Source: Thermoleophilaceae bacterium (GTDB taxonomy: Bacteria; Actinomycetota; Thermoleophilia; Solirubrobacterales; Thermoleophilaceae). Taken from it: 64,000 nt of DNA. Both the position numbers and the translations under genes were made by a program. Positions within the stretch are counted from its first letter, which is position 1. Each line of letters begins with the position of its first letter. Location: positions 29,693 through 93,692 of the forward strand of contig JAUJNF010000010.1 in assembly GCA_030446485.1 (NCBI GenBank). The letters are read 5' to 3'. Below the pieces are notes generated by a model, which was not told the origin of the DNA, searched no databases, and worked only from the letters and a program-made list of their open reading frames with translations. Shown piece by piece: positions 21,007 through 31,835 of the stretch.

Positions 21007-22439
21007 AGCGGATCGGCAGCCTGTCGATCCGGTGGCGGCTGGCGCTGACCTCGGCCGGCCTCACGTTCGCCATCCTGCTGCTGTTCGCGCTGGTGGTGGC
21101 CGCGTTCACGGGACGGCGGCTGGCCTCGGACTTCGACAACGATCTCAGGGCCACCGCGGCAGACCTGCAGCAGAAGATCCCGGTCCGGTCGAACGTGTTC
21201 GGGCCGGTGCTCACCGAGTCCGACGTCGGGAGGGCCGTGGTCGACGTCGTGAACCGCAAGGACGCCGCCGTGCGGCTGATCGATTCCGAGGGCCGCGTGC
21301 TGACTCCCGAGGCCGGACCCGACCTCGGCGCGCCGACCGAGACCCCGGTCGATGTGGGCGAGTACCGGGTGGTGTCGCGTCCGCTGTTCGGGCGCGAGTC
21401 GCTGCGGCCGGTGGCCTACGTCCAGTACGGCAAGCGCCAGGACAGCCTGCAGGCCACGACCGCCCGGCTCAAGCTCTTCCTGGTGCTCGGCGTGATCGGT
21501 GGCACCGGCCTCGCCCTGCTCGCCGGCCTGGCGGTGGCGCGGCGTGCCATGAAGCCGATCGCCGACCTCACGGGCGCGGCGCGCGAGATCGCGCGTACCC
21601 GGAATCCCGCCGAGCGCCTGCCCCGTCCGGCCGTGGAGGACGAGGTGGCGGCGCTCGCCCAGACCCTCGACGAGATGCTCGAGGGGCTCGACATGGCGCG
21701 CCGTAACACCGAGTCCACCCTCGCGCGCGAGCGCGAGTTCGTGGCCGACGCGTCGCACGAGCTGCGCACGCCGCTCACGAGCATCTTCGCCAACCTCGAG
21801 CTGCTCGAGGCCGGGCTCGAGGGCGAGGACCGCGAGACGGCCGCCTCGGCGCTGCGCTCGTCGCGGCGCATGCGGCGGCTGGTGGCCGACCTGCTGCTGC
21901 TCGCCCGCGCCGACGCCGGCCGCCCGGCCGCCCAGGGCCCCGTCGACCTGGGCGCGGTCGTGCGCGCGGCCGCGTCCGAGGCGGTCGCGGCTGCCGACGG
22001 GCACGAGCTCTCGGTGGAGGCGCCCACCGGAATGTGGGTCGAGGGTTGGGAGGACGACCTGCACCGGGTGGCGCTCAACCTGGTCGAGAACGCACTCCAG
22101 CACACGCCGGAGGGCACCACCGTCCGGGCCGCGGTCAGGCGCGAGGGTGCCGAGGCCGTGCTCGAGGTGTGCGACGACGGCCCCGGCCTACCCCCCGAGC
22201 TGCGGGAGCGGGCCTTCGAGCGCTTCGTGCGCGGCGGAGCGGCCGGGGCGAACGGCGGGCCGGCGGGCACCGGCCTTGGCCTGTCGATCGTGCGTGCCGT
22301 GGCCGAGCGCCATGGGGGCCGTGTGGACGTCGGTGACGCGAACCCGGGCGCCCGCTTCAGCGTGCGCCTGCCGGCGGCGGGTACTTCGCGCGAGAGGCCC
22401 GAGCCTTCGGCCGTGGCCCCGGCCGTGGCGCCCTCCTAG
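21003..22439 (+). CDS. Sensor histidine kinase
   Basis: MKRIGSLSIRWRLALTSAGL; HAMP, FVADASHELRTPLTSIFANLELLEAG, DDGPGLPPELRERAFERF, GTGLGLSIVRAV; start overlaps the regulator stop. Confidence 0.9.
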   Translation: MKRIGSLSIRWRLALTSAGLTFAILLLFALVVAAFTGRRLASDFDNDLRATAADLQQKIPVRSNVFGPVLTESDVGRAVVDVVNRKDAAVRLIDSEGRVLTPEAGPDLGAPTETPVDVGEYRVVSRPLFGRESLRPVAYVQYGKRQDSLQATTARLKLFLVLGVIGGTGLALLAGLAVARRAMKPIADLTGAAREIARTRNPAERLPRPAVEDEVAALAQTLDEMLEGLDMARRNTESTLAREREFVADASHELRTPLTSIFANLELLEAGLEGEDRETAASALRSSRRMRRLVADLLLLARADAGRPAAQGPVDLGAVVRAAASEAVAAADGHELSVEAPTGMWVEGWEDDLHRVALNLVENALQHTPEGTTVRAAVRREGAEAVLEVCDDGPGLPPELRERAFERFVRGGAAGANGGPAGTGLGLSIVRAVAERHGGRVDVGDANPGARFSVRLPAAGTSRERPEPSAVAPAVAPS

Positions 22440-22446
22440 GCCGTCA

Positions 22447-24112
22447 CTAGACCTCCACCACCACCGGGAGCACGAGCGGCCGGCGCTTCAGGCGGTCGTA
22501 CACGAAGCGCGCGATGTCGTCGTGCAGGTGGTCCTGGAGCATCGCTATCTCGCGGATGTGCTCGGCCGCCGAGCGGTCGAGGGAGTCCTCCACCGCCTCC
22601 CGGATGTCCCCGATCAGGCCGTCGGCCTCGTCGAGGAACGGCACGCCCCGGAAGATCAGCTCCGGCGGCACCACCGAGCGGCCGTCCTGCTCGGAGACCG
22701 TGGCCACGACGATGAAGATGCCGTCGGCCGACAGCATCCGCCGGTCGCGCAGGGCGACGTCCTCGATGTCTCCCACGTCCACGCCGTCGACGAAGATCAT
22801 CCCGGCCTGCTCCTTCTTGGCGAAGCGGGCGGTGCGGGCGTCGATCTCCAGCGGCAGGCCGTTCTCGCCGCGGAACACGTCGCCCGGGTGGATGCCCACC
22901 GCCTCGGCGAGCTGGCCATGCAGACGAAGCCGCTTGTGGTCGCCGTGGAACGGGAAGACGTAGCGCGGGTTGGTGAGGTTCAGCATCAGCTTGATCTCCT
23001 CGGCGTAGCCGTGGCCCGAGGCGTGGATGGGCGCATCGCGGGCGGTGATCACGTCTGCATCGAGCTGATAGATGCGGTCGATCGTCTCGTTCACGGCACG
23101 CTCGTTGCCCGGGATCGGCGTGGCCGAGAAGATCACGGTGTCGCCTCGGCGCAGCTTCACCTGCGGGTGGTCGCCATGGGCCATCCGGCGCAGCGCCGAG
23201 AGCGGCTCGCCCTGGCTGCCGGTCGAGATGACCACGAGCTTGTGGTCGGGAAAGTCCTCGACCTCCTTCACCCCCACCAGGAGCCCGTCCGGGACCTCGA
23301 TGTGGCCGAGCTGCCGGCCGATGTTCACGTTCTTGCGCATCGACCGGCCCACGAGCGAGACCTTCCGCCCCAGCGCGGCCGCGGCGTCCATGACCTGCTG
23401 CACGCGGTGGATGTTCGAGGCGAAGGACGTGACGATGATGCGCCCCGGCAGCGCGCGAACACCTGCTCGAGATGGGGGCCGACGCTCGACTCCGACACCG
23501 CGATACCTGGTCGGTCGACGTTCGTCGAGTCCCCGCACAGGACGAGCACGCCCTCGCGTCCAAGCTCGGCGAGACGGGCGACGTCGGCGGGCACCCCGTC
23601 CACCGGGGTCTGATCGAACTTGTAGTCCCCGGTGATCAGCGTGGTGCCGAGCTCGCAGGTGAGGGCTACGGCGGTGGCATCGGGGATCGAGTGCGCCATC
23701 TTGATGGTCTCGATGTCGAACGGCCCGGCGTCGAACTCCTCGCCCGGCGCGACGGCCTGCAGGCGCACGTCCTTGAGCCGGTGCTCGTCGAGCTTCGAGC
23801 GCACCATCTCGATGGTGAGCGGGCCGCCGTAGACCGCCGGTATGGCCTTCTGCCCGAGCTCCCGGAGCAGATAGGGCAGCGAGCCGACGTGGTCCTCGTG
23901 CCCGTGGGTCAGGACCACCGCCTCGATGTCGTTCGCGCGCTCGCGCAGGTAGGCGAAGTCCGGCAGCACCAGGTCGATCCCGAGCTGGTCCGGGGCGGGA
24001 ACATGAGCCCCGAGTCGACGACGACGATGCGCCCGTCGTACTCGACCACGGTCATGTTCTTGCCGATCTCGCCCAGGCCGCCCAGTGGCAGCACGCGCAG
24101 CGTTCCGCTCAT
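22447..24112 (-). CDS. rnj: Ribonuclease J (metallo-beta-lactamase/beta-CASP), interrupted by two frameshifts (~24000 and ~23455)
   Basis: [39 protein letters not shown] / [17 protein letters not shown]...[16 protein letters not shown]... / [37 protein letters not shown] in three frames. Confidence 0.88.
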
Positions 24113-24160
24113 CGGGCGACCAGGCGGCCCCCGGCCGCCTCGTGCTGCTGGGTCGGAGCT

Positions 24161-25008
24161 TCAAACCGCGGACAGCAGGCCCTGGCGCTCGAGCGCCGCA
24201 CGAACGATCGCCGCCTCGTCCTCGGAGGCATCAACGAGCGGCAACCGGAAGCCGCCGACGTCGTGGCCCAGCATGCCGAGCGCGGTCTTGATCGGGATCG
24301 GGTTGATCGTCGCACCCAGGGCGTTGAACAGCGGGAGGAGCGATTCCTGCAGCTCCGGCCGGTTCTCGGGCTCGTCGATCATCCGTCGCATCTCGGGGCC
24401 CACGATATGCGAGGCCACGCAGATCCCTCCCGGGCCCCCATGTCGAGCACCGAGGCCAGCATGTCGTCGTTGCCGGCCAGCAGATCGAGGCCCTCGACCG
24501 GAGCAAGGTTCTCGTAGCCGGCCTGCTTGACCGCCGTCACGTTCGGGATCTCCGCGAGCTCGCGCAGCAGGTCGTTCGGCATGTCGATCACCACGCGCGA
24601 CGGGATGTTGTAGAGCACCACCGGCAGGTCGCTCGCGCCCGCCACGGCACGGAAGTGCTCGATCAGCCCGCGGCGATTCGGCTTGTTGTAGTAGGGGGCC
24701 ACCACCAGCACCGCGTCGACCCCGATGGCGGCGGCCCGTGCGGTGAGCTCGACCGAGTGTGCCGTGTCGTTCGAGCCGGTGTTGGCTATCACCGGCGCCC
24801 CGCGCGCCTCGGCCACCGCCAGCTCGAACAGCGAGCACTTCTCGTCGTCGGACAGGGTGGAGCCCTCCCCGGTCGATCCTGCCACCACCAGCCCGTCGGA
24901 GCCGTGCTCGAGCAGGTACCTGACCATCGCGGCGGCCGCCTCCTCGTCGAGACGGCCGTCGGGACGGAACGGCGTGACCATCGCCGTGAAGATGCCTCCG
25001 AGCGTCAC
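24161..25008 (-). CDS. dapA: 4-hydroxy-tetrahydrodipicolinate synthase, interrupted by one frameshift (~24435)
   Basis: MTLGGIFTAMVTPFRPDG..., GSTGEGSTLSDDEK, YYNKPNRRGLIEHF, VLYNIPSRVV; the remainder GGICVASHIVGPEMRRMID... is in a shifted frame. Confidence 0.9.
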
Positions 25009-25036
25009 GCAGGCGAGTCCTGCAGCCGCAAGACGG

Positions 25037-25399
25037 CTAGCCGATCGGCTTGAATGGGTCCGGCGTCTTGTTCACCCCCGGCTTGAGCGCGGGGTCCTCC
25101 GTCGGCTCCGTGGTCTGGACCGGCGCCGGCGGCTCGGCGGTGGCGGTGTCGCCGACCGGCGGGGCGCCGGCGGGGTCGCCGCCGGTGAGCGGCGCGGTCG
25201 GATCGGTGGCCAGGGGGGCCGGACCGCCGGCCGCCGGCGGGGACACCGGCCGTCCGTGCGCGTCGAAGGTCGTGGCGGGCGCCGCACCGGCGCCGGACTG
25301 TGCCTTCTGAGCCTGGCTCTCGTTGAACTGGGCCTGCTTCTCCTCCACCTTCTGCTGCGCCTGCTCGGCCATCTTCTTGGCCTTGTCCATGAAGCCCAT
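25037..25399 (-). CDS. Hypothetical protein with short amphipathic N-terminus and Pro/Ala-rich disordered tail
   Basis: 120 aa MGFMDKAKKMAEQAQQKVEEKQAQFNESQ...; compatible with the local minus-strand gene run. Confidence 0.55.
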   Translation of the reverse strand: MGFMDKAKKMAEQAQQKVEEKQAQFNESQAQKAQSGAGAAPATTFDAHGRPVSPPAAGGPAPLATDPTAPLTGGDPAGAPPVGDTATAEPPAPVQTTEPTEDPALKPGVNKTPDPFKPIG

Positions 25400-25484
25400 G
25401 ATCCTCCTCCTGCGGTCGCCGAACTCGCGAGCTTACCGACCGAGGCCGAGAGAGCCGACGGCGCCGCTCGGCATACTTTTCGCA

Positions 25485-25904
25485 GTGACCGACCGGGACT
25501 ACAGCCACCGCAGCGTCGTGCAGAAGCTCGGCGTCAAGCCCGACGAGCGGGTCGAGGTTGCGGGCGACGTCGGAGCGGAGCTGCGCCGCGACCTCAAGGA
25601 GGCGCTCGGGCGTGGGCTCGTACGGTCGGGCGACCTCGACGGCGCGATCGTGCTGGTGGAGTCCCTCGAGGAGGCCGAGGAGGCATTCGAGCGCTACCGC
25701 CCGCGCCTGCGGGACACGGGCTACGTGTGGCTGCTCACCCGCAAGCGCGGCCAGCAGGGCTACGTGAACCAGATGCTCCTCGTGCCCCCGGGCAAGGGCC
25801 GCGGACTGATCGACAACAAGACCTGCTCGGTGGATGAGCTGCGCTCGGCGATCCGGTTCGTGGTGCCCCGGGCGCTGCGCGGCGGGAACGGCCAGCCCGC
25901 CTGA
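25485..25904 (+). CDS. DUF3052-like protein
   Basis: GTG start: MTDRDYSHRSVVQKLGVKPDERVEVAGDVGAELRRDLKEALG...VNQMLLVPPGKGRGLIDNKTCSVDE. Confidence 0.65.
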   Translation: MTDRDYSHRSVVQKLGVKPDERVEVAGDVGAELRRDLKEALGRGLVRSGDLDGAIVLVESLEEAEEAFERYRPRLRDTGYVWLLTRKRGQQGYVNQMLLVPPGKGRGLIDNKTCSVDELRSAIRFVVPRALRGGNGQPA

Positions 25905-25998
25905 ACTGGGCGGAACTTTCGCAAACGCAGGGATTCTGCCGCCGCTGGTGTGACCCCACGCACAGACCTCGCGCCGTGGCGTCCCTAGCCTCGGAAGG

Positions 25999-26505
25999 GT
26001 GCTCTTCACCCTGAAAGACGGCAGCGTGGTGCGCATCCGCCCCATCGAGCCCACCGACAAGGACATCCTCGCCGTCGCCCACGGCCGACTGTCCGAGGAG
26101 ACCGTGTACCTACGCTTCCTGTCCGCCAAGCCGCGGCTCTCGGGCTCCGAGCTGCGCTACCTCACCGAGGTGGACGGCGAGAACCACTTCGCGCTGATCG
26201 CGGTGATGGCCGACCGCCCCGATGACGTGGTGGCCGTGGCTCGCTTCGTCCGCTCGAGCGACGATCCAGGGACCGCCGAGGCCGCGGTGGTCGTCGGCGA
26301 CCCCTTTCAGCACCAGGGGCTCGGGCGCCAGCTCGGCCTCATGCTGGCCGACGCCGCCCGCGCGCGCGGGATACGCCGCTTCACGGCCACCACGCTCGGC
26401 ACGAACCTCGCGGCGCACCGCCTCATGACCGCGATCTCGCGCCGCCTGAGCAGCGATTACCCAGCCGGGGCCACGCGCACCCTCGTGGCCGAGCTGGCCG
26501 CCTGA
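25999..26505 (+). CDS. GNAT-family N-acetyltransferase
   Basis: 168 aa; VRIRPIEPTDKD..., VVVGDPFQHQGLGRQLGLMLADAARARGIRRF acetyl-CoA motif. Confidence 0.8.
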   Translation: MLFTLKDGSVVRIRPIEPTDKDILAVAHGRLSEETVYLRFLSAKPRLSGSELRYLTEVDGENHFALIAVMADRPDDVVAVARFVRSSDDPGTAEAAVVVGDPFQHQGLGRQLGLMLADAARARGIRRFTATTLGTNLAAHRLMTAISRRLSSDYPAGATRTLVAELAA

Positions 26506-26518
26506 GCACCGGGCCGGG

Positions 26519-27178
26519 CTAGAAGAGCAGGTTCTCGAGCCCGACCGTGGGCGAACGCTCGAGCGTGCCCACTCGCCTCACGGCCAGCAGCACCCCCGGC
26601 ATGAACGACTCGCGCGAGATCGAGTCGTGGCGGATCGCCAGCGTCTGCCCGAGGCCGCCGAAGATCACCTCCTGATGGGCTACGAGGCCGGGCAGGCGCA
26701 CCGAATGGATCGGCTCGTGCACGTGCCCGCCGGCCGCGGCGATCAGCTCGGCGGTGCGGACCGCCGTGCCCGACGGGCGATCGAGCTTCCTGTCGTGGTG
26801 CAGCTCGACGATCTCGCACTCGGGCATGTGGGGAGCGGCCAGCTTCGCGGCCTCCATCATCAGCACGGCGCCGATCGCGAAGTTGGGAGCGATGAAGAGG
26901 TTGGCGTCGCCCACCGCCTCGAGCTCGGAGAAGTCGGCCCCGGTCGTGCCCATCACGCAGTGCACCCCGGCCTCGAGGCACATGCGGGCGTTGCGGAGGG
27001 CGGTGTCCGGCCGGCTGAAGTCGACGACCACGTCGGCGTCGCCGATCACCTCCTGCAGGCCGGTGTCGAGCAGCGGGTCCGCACGGCCCACCAGCGCCAT
27101 GTCCTCGGCGCCCTCGACGGCGAGGCAGACGGCCTCGCCCATGCGGCCGGCGGCGCCGGAGACGGCGACGTTGATCAC
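26519..27178 (-). CDS. dapB: 4-hydroxy-tetrahydrodipicolinate reductase
   Basis: GTG start: MINVAVSGAAGRMGEAVCLAVEG..., VVDFSRPDTALRN, VMGTTG, ELHHDRKLDRPSGTA. Confidence 0.9.
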   Translation of the reverse strand: MINVAVSGAAGRMGEAVCLAVEGAEDMALVGRADPLLDTGLQEVIGDADVVVDFSRPDTALRNARMCLEAGVHCVMGTTGADFSELEAVGDANLFIAPNFAIGAVLMMEAAKLAAPHMPECEIVELHHDRKLDRPSGTAVRTAELIAAAGGHVHEPIHSVRLPGLVAHQEVIFGGLGQTLAIRHDSISRESFMPGVLLAVRRVGTLERSPTVGLENLLF

Positions 27179-28458
27179 GCGGCGGCGAGCGCGGGGCTGA
27201 CGGGCTCGAGCGAGGCGCGGAAGGCGTCCTCGTCGGCGCCGACTCCGGCGGCCGACATCCCCTCGGGGGCGAACAGCTCGCGCGCCAGAGCGGTCACGTC
27301 CTCGACGGTCACCGCATCGATCGCCGCCACCAGCTCGTCGAGGGTGAGCAGCGGCACGCCGGTGAGCAGGGAGCCGCCCAGCCGGTTCATGCGCGCCGAC
27401 GTCGACTCCATGCCGAGGACGGTGCGGCCCTTCAGGTTCTCCTTGGCGCGCTCGACCTCCTCCTCGCTCACCGGCTCGTCCTGCAGGCGGTTGAGCTCGC
27501 TGCCGATCACCTCCATGGCTTCGCGCACGTTGTCGGGGCGAGTGCCCACGTACAGCCCCACGTGCCCGCAGTCGACGAACTGGCTCGAGTAGGAGTAGAC
27601 GGCGTAGGCCAGCCCGCGCTTCTCGCGCACCTCCTGGAAGAGCCGCGAGGACGTGGCGCCGCCCAGCAGGGTGTCGAGCACACGCAGCGTGAAGCGGCGG
27701 TCGTCCGACCGCCTTAGGCCCGGACCCCCCAGGCACAGGTGGTACTGCTCGGTCGGCTTGGCGTGGAAGCAGAGGCGCGCGGGCGCCGGCGCGGGCCCGT
27801 CCCCGTCGAGCGGAATGGAGGCCCCGGTCACGTCCGGCGTGGCGGCGGCGACGAGCTCCACCACCCGCTCGTGATCGACGCTGCCGGCGGCGGCCACCAC
27901 GATGTTGCCCGGCACGTAACGGGCGTTGTGGTAGGCGGCGATGTCCGGTACCGGCACCGAGCCGATCACCTCGGCCCGGCCGATGATCGGCCGGCCGAGC
28001 GGATGGTCGGCGAACAGCGCGCGCGCCAGCACGTCGTGCACCTTGTCCGAGGGCTCGTCCTCGTACATTGCGATCTCCTCGATCACCACCTGGCGCTCGG
28101 AGTCGATGTCCGGATAGGCCGGCCGCAGCACCATGTCGGCCATCACGTCGAAGGCGCGCTCGAGGTGCTGGTCGAGGAAGCGGGAGTAGACCGAGGTCGT
28201 CTCCTTGCCGGTGCCGGCGTTGATCTCGGCCCCCATGCCGTCGAAGATCTGGTCGATCTCCGTCGAGCTGAAGCGGTCGGTGCCCTTGAACAGCAGATGC
28301 TCGAGGAAGTGCGACAGGCCTGCCTGCCCCGCGTCCTCGTGACGCGAGCCGGTGCCCACGAAGAACCCGAGGGCCACCGACCGCACCGACGGCAGGACCT
28401 CGGTGACCACGCGGACGCCCGAGTCGAGCTCGGTGATCCTGTGGCCGTCCGAGGCCAA
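27175..28458 (-). CDS. M16 family zinc peptidase
   Basis: 427 aa; inverted zinc motif GLSHFLEHLLFKGT; overlaps the dapB start by 4 nt. Confidence 0.9.
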   Translation of the reverse strand: MASDGHRITELDSGVRVVTEVLPSVRSVALGFFVGTGSRHEDAGQAGLSHFLEHLLFKGTDRFSSTEIDQIFDGMGAEINAGTGKETTSVYSRFLDQHLERAFDVMADMVLRPAYPDIDSERQVVIEEIAMYEDEPSDKVHDVLARALFADHPLGRPIIGRAEVIGSVPVPDIAAYHNARYVPGNIVVAAAGSVDHERVVELVAAATPDVTGASIPLDGDGPAPAPARLCFHAKPTEQYHLCLGGPGLRRSDDRRFTLRVLDTLLGGATSSRLFQEVREKRGLAYAVYSYSSQFVDCGHVGLYVGTRPDNVREAMEVIGSELNRLQDEPVSEEEVERAKENLKGRTVLGMESTSARMNRLGGSLLTGVPLLTLDELVAAIDAVTVEDVTALARELFAPEGMSAAGVGADEDAFRASLEPVSPALAAA

Positions 28459-28490
28459 GCCGCTCCGCTCAGTCGCCCCGCCGCGCGGGC

Positions 28491-30740
28491 CTAGCGGCGA
28501 TCGCGGCGATGCTCGCCGCCCCCGCCGCGCGGCCCGCGGTCGCGGCCGCCGCCCCCGTTGCGGTCGCGCCCGCCCCGCGAGCCGCCACCGCCGTCGCCGG
28601 TGCCGACGCCCGACAGCTCGGCGGCGCTCTTGCCGGCCACCTGCGGGTCGTCGGCCAGGCGCAGGCCGATGCGGCCACGCTCCCGGTCGACCTCGACCAC
28701 GCGCACCTCGATCTCGTCACCCTGGTTGATCACGTCCTCGACTGTGTCGGGACGCGTTCCGGGCGCGATGTTCGAGATGTGCAGCAGGCCGTCGGTGCCC
28801 TTCGCGAGCTCGACGAAGGCTCCGAACGTGGTCGTCTTTACGACCTTGCCGGTGAACTCGTCGCCGACCTCGACCTCCTTGGTCATCGAGCGGATGCGCT
28901 CGACCAGCGCGTCGCCCAGCTCGCCGTTCGAGGCGTAGACCCGAATGGTGCCGTCGTCGCTAACGTCGATCTGGGACTCGAACTCGTCGGACAGCGCGCG
29001 GATGGTCTCCCCGCCCTTGCCGATCACCATGCCGATCTTGCTCTCGTCGATCTGGATCGACGAGATGCGCGGCGCGTGTGGCGAGAGATCGGCGCGCGGC
29101 TCCGCGATCTCCTCGGCCATCTTCCCGAGGATGAACGTGCGCCCCTCCTTGGCCTGCGAGAGCGCGTCACGCAGGATGTCGAAGGTGACCCCGGTGATCT
29201 TGATGTCCATCTGCAGAGCGGTGATGCCCCGCTCGGTGCCGGCGACCTTGAAGTCCATGTCGCCCAGGTGGTCCTCCACCCCGGCGATGTCGGACAGCAC
29301 GATGTAGTCGTCGCCCTCCTTGATCAGGCCCATGGCGATGCCCGCCACCGGACGGACGAGCGGCACGCCGGCGTCCATCAGCGACAGGCTCGAGCCGCAT
29401 ACCGAGGCCATCGAGGACGAGCCGTTCGACTCGAGGATGTCCGACACCACGCGGATGGTGTACGGAAAGTCCTCCTGGGACGGGATCATCGGCACGATCG
29501 CCCGCTCGGCGAGCGCGCCGTGGCCGATGTCGCGGCGCTTCGGGCCGCGCATGAAGCCCGCCTCCCCGACCGAGAACGGCGGGAAGTTGTAGTGGTGGAA
29601 GTAGCTCTTGGAGGTCTCGAGGCCGAGGGTGTCGAGCCGCATCTCCTCCCGCGTGGTCCCGAGTGCCGCGACCGAGATCGCCTGCGTCTGCCCACGCGTG
29701 AACAGCGCCGACCCGTGCGCGCGGGGCGACACCTTGGTCTCGATCGAGATCTCCCGGATCTCGTCGGCCGCGCGGCCGTCGGGCCGCTTCTTGTCGATGG
29801 CGATCCGCCGGCGCACGAGCTCCTTCTCGAACTTGTCGAACGCCAACTGCGTCGCGGAGCGGCGCTCCGAGAAGCCCTCGGACTCGGGGTCTCCGGCCAG
29901 CGCCTCCAGCGCTTCCGCCTCCACCTGCTTCGTGGCGTCCTGGCGCTCGAGCTTGTCGGGCACCTGCGTCGCGGCCTCGAGGGCGGCACCGAACTGGTCG
30001 CGCAGCTTCGAGTCGATGTCGGGGTCGACCTGCGGGGGCGTGACCTCGGCCTTCGCCTTGCCGGCCTTCTCCTGTAGCTCCAGCTGCATCGCGCACAGCT
30101 TCTGGATCTCGCCATGGGCGATGTCGAGCGCGTCGAGGATCTCGGCTTCCGACACCTCGTTGGCGCCGGCCTCGACCATCAGAATGGCCTCCGCGGTGCC
30201 GGCGACAACGAGGTCGAGCGAGCCCTCGAGCAGGGACTCCTCGTCGGGGTTCACGACGAAGTTGCCCTCCTCGTCCTGGCCGATGCGCACGGCGCCGACC
30301 GGCACGGGGAAGGGGATGTCGGACACCATCAGCGCGGCGCTCGCGCCGTTCATGGCCAGGATGTCGTAGGGGTGCACGTGGTCCACCGACAGGGGGATCG
30401 ACACGAGCTGGGTCTCGCGCCGCCAGCCCTTGGGGAAGAGGGGCCGCAGGGGACGGTCGATCATGCGGGCGGTGAGGGTGCCCTTCTCGCCGGAGCGGCC
30501 CTCGCGCTTGAAGAAGCTGCCGGGGATCTTGCCCGCCGCGTACATGCGCTCCTCGACGTCCACCGTCAGTGGCAGGAAGTCGACGTCGCGCTCGTTGCCG
30601 GCGGTCGCGGTCGAGAGCACGATCGTGTCTCCCGCGCGGACCACCACCGAGCCGCTGGCCTGCTTGGCGAGCTTTCCGGTCTCAAGACTGATCTCGATCC
30701 CGCCGATCTCGACCGAAACGCGGCTCATTCCATCACTCAT
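28491..30740 (-). CDS. pnp: Polyribonucleotide nucleotidyltransferase (PNPase)
   Basis: RNase PH domains, KH (SKIGMVIGKGGETIRAL), S1 domain, Gly/Arg-rich tail; internal start MSDGMSRVSVEIGG. Confidence 0.95.
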   Translation of the reverse strand: MSDGMSRVSVEIGGIEISLETGKLAKQASGSVVVRAGDTIVLSTATAGNERDVDFLPLTVDVEERMYAAGKIPGSFFKREGRSGEKGTLTARMIDRPLRPLFPKGWRRETQLVSIPLSVDHVHPYDILAMNGASAALMVSDIPFPVPVGAVRIGQDEEGNFVVNPDEESLLEGSLDLVVAGTAEAILMVEAGANEVSEAEILDALDIAHGEIQKLCAMQLELQEKAGKAKAEVTPPQVDPDIDSKLRDQFGAALEAATQVPDKLERQDATKQVEAEALEALAGDPESEGFSERRSATQLAFDKFEKELVRRRIAIDKKRPDGRAADEIREISIETKVSPRAHGSALFTRGQTQAISVAALGTTREEMRLDTLGLETSKSYFHHYNFPPFSVGEAGFMRGPKRRDIGHGALAERAIVPMIPSQEDFPYTIRVVSDILESNGSSSMASVCGSSLSLMDAGVPLVRPVAGIAMGLIKEGDDYIVLSDIAGVEDHLGDMDFKVAGTERGITALQMDIKITGVTFDILRDALSQAKEGRTFILGKMAEEIAEPRADLSPHAPRISSIQIDESKIGMVIGKGGETIRALSDEFESQIDVSDDGTIRVYASNGELGDALVERIRSMTKEVEVGDEFTGKVVKTTTFGAFVELAKGTDGLLHISNIAPGTRPDTVEDVINQGDEIEVRVVEVDRERGRIGLRLADDPQVAGKSAAELSGVGTGDGGGGSRGGRDRNGGGGRDRGPRGGGGEHRRDRR

Positions 30741-30851
30741 GCTGTTCCTCCTAGCGCCGCCTCCGGTTGAGGCGACATGTGGTTTCACACCCTTCGGAAA
30801 AGAGTTGCGGCGAGCGTAGCAGTGCCACCGGGCCCTCCGGCGTGGCGGCGC

Positions 30852-31355
30852 TCACCCCGCAAGCCGTGCGAGCAGCCCCTCGTCCGGCAGCCCCGGGTGC
30901 GCGCGCCCGTTCACGAACAGCGTCGGAGTCGTGACCACGGCCGCCCTCAGCGCCGCCCGGAAGTCACGCTGCACCCGCTCGGCCACCGCCTCCGACCGCC
31001 GGTCCGCCTCGAAGCGCTCGAGGTCCAGGCCGAGCACCCGCGCCCGCTCCCACAGGTGCGGGTCGTCGAGCCGCCCCTGATCGCCGAACAGGGAGTCGTG
31101 CATCTCCCAGAAGCGGCCCTGCAGCGCCGCCGCCTCGCCCGCGCAGGCCAGCACCCTCGCGCGCGGGTGCTTCGACACCACCGGGAAGTGACGAAAGACG
31201 CGCGTCACCAGCAGGCCCGCGAGCATCGCGTCGGCCTTGGCGCAGTACGGGCACTCGTAGTCGCCGTACTCGATCACCACCGTCGCCCCCCGGCCGCGCA
31301 CGTGGTCCTCCTCCGTCACCGGCGGCAGCTCGGCACTGCCCAGCGAGCCCTCCAC
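30852..31355 (-). CDS. DsbA-like thioredoxin-fold oxidoreductase
   Basis: 167 aa; VVIEYGDYECPYCAKADAML (CPYC), TPTLFVNGRAHPG. Confidence 0.8.
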   Translation of the reverse strand: MEGSLGSAELPPVTEEDHVRGRGATVVIEYGDYECPYCAKADAMLAGLLVTRVFRHFPVVSKHPRARVLACAGEAAALQGRFWEMHDSLFGDQGRLDDPHLWERARVLGLDLERFEADRRSEAVAERVQRDFRAALRAAVVTTPTLFVNGRAHPGLPDEGLLARLAG

Positions 31356-31370
31356 GAGGCTCGGACCGCG

Positions 31371-31835
31371 CTACGCGGCGGCCGGCTCCTCGAGCGCGTC
31401 GAAGATCAGGTTCGCTCCCGGAATCTCGAGCGGGCTGGGCGACACGTAGGACCACCTGACCACGCCGTCAGGCCCGATCATCACCAGCGCCCGGCCGGCG
31501 ATCCCGCGCTCTTCGATGTACACGCCGAACTTCTTCGCCACCTCCCCCTTCGGGTGGAAGTCGGCCAGCAGCGGCATGGTGAGGTTGCCCTTGGCCGCGA
31601 ACTCCTTGTGGGCGTAGGCCGAGTCCACCGAGATGCCGTAGAGCTTCGCGCCCCGGGCCTCGATGTCGGCGAGCACCTCCTGATAGACGTTCAGCTGGTC
31701 GGTGCAGACCGGACTGAAGTCGAGCGGGTAGAAGACGAGCACCGTCGTCTGCCCCTTCAGATCCGCGAGGGAGACGGTGTTGCCGTCCTGGTCTGGAAGC
31801 GTGAAGTCCGGGGCCGGCGTGCCCGGCGCGATCAT
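31371..31835 (-). CDS. Peroxiredoxin (AhpC/TSA, Bcp-like)
   Basis: [52 protein letters not shown]. Confidence 0.9.
   Translation of the reverse strand: MIAPGTPAPDFTLPDQDGNTVSLADLKGQTTVLVFYPLDFSPVCTDQLNVYQEVLADIEARGAKLYGISVDSAYAHKEFAAKGNLTMPLLADFHPKGEVAKKFGVYIEERGIAGRALVMIGPDGVVRWSYVSPSPLEIPGANLIFDALEEPAAA

Noticed and set aside
20868-22439. Track start for the histidine kinase at 20868
   Set aside because: Overlaps the response regulator; the ATG at 21003 (MKRIGSLSIRWRLALTSAGL) is the sensible start.
25920-25945. CGCAGGG matches outside the two repeat loci (also near 52687 and 58960)
   Set aside because: Only 7-9 bp shared, no extended homology to the repeat family.
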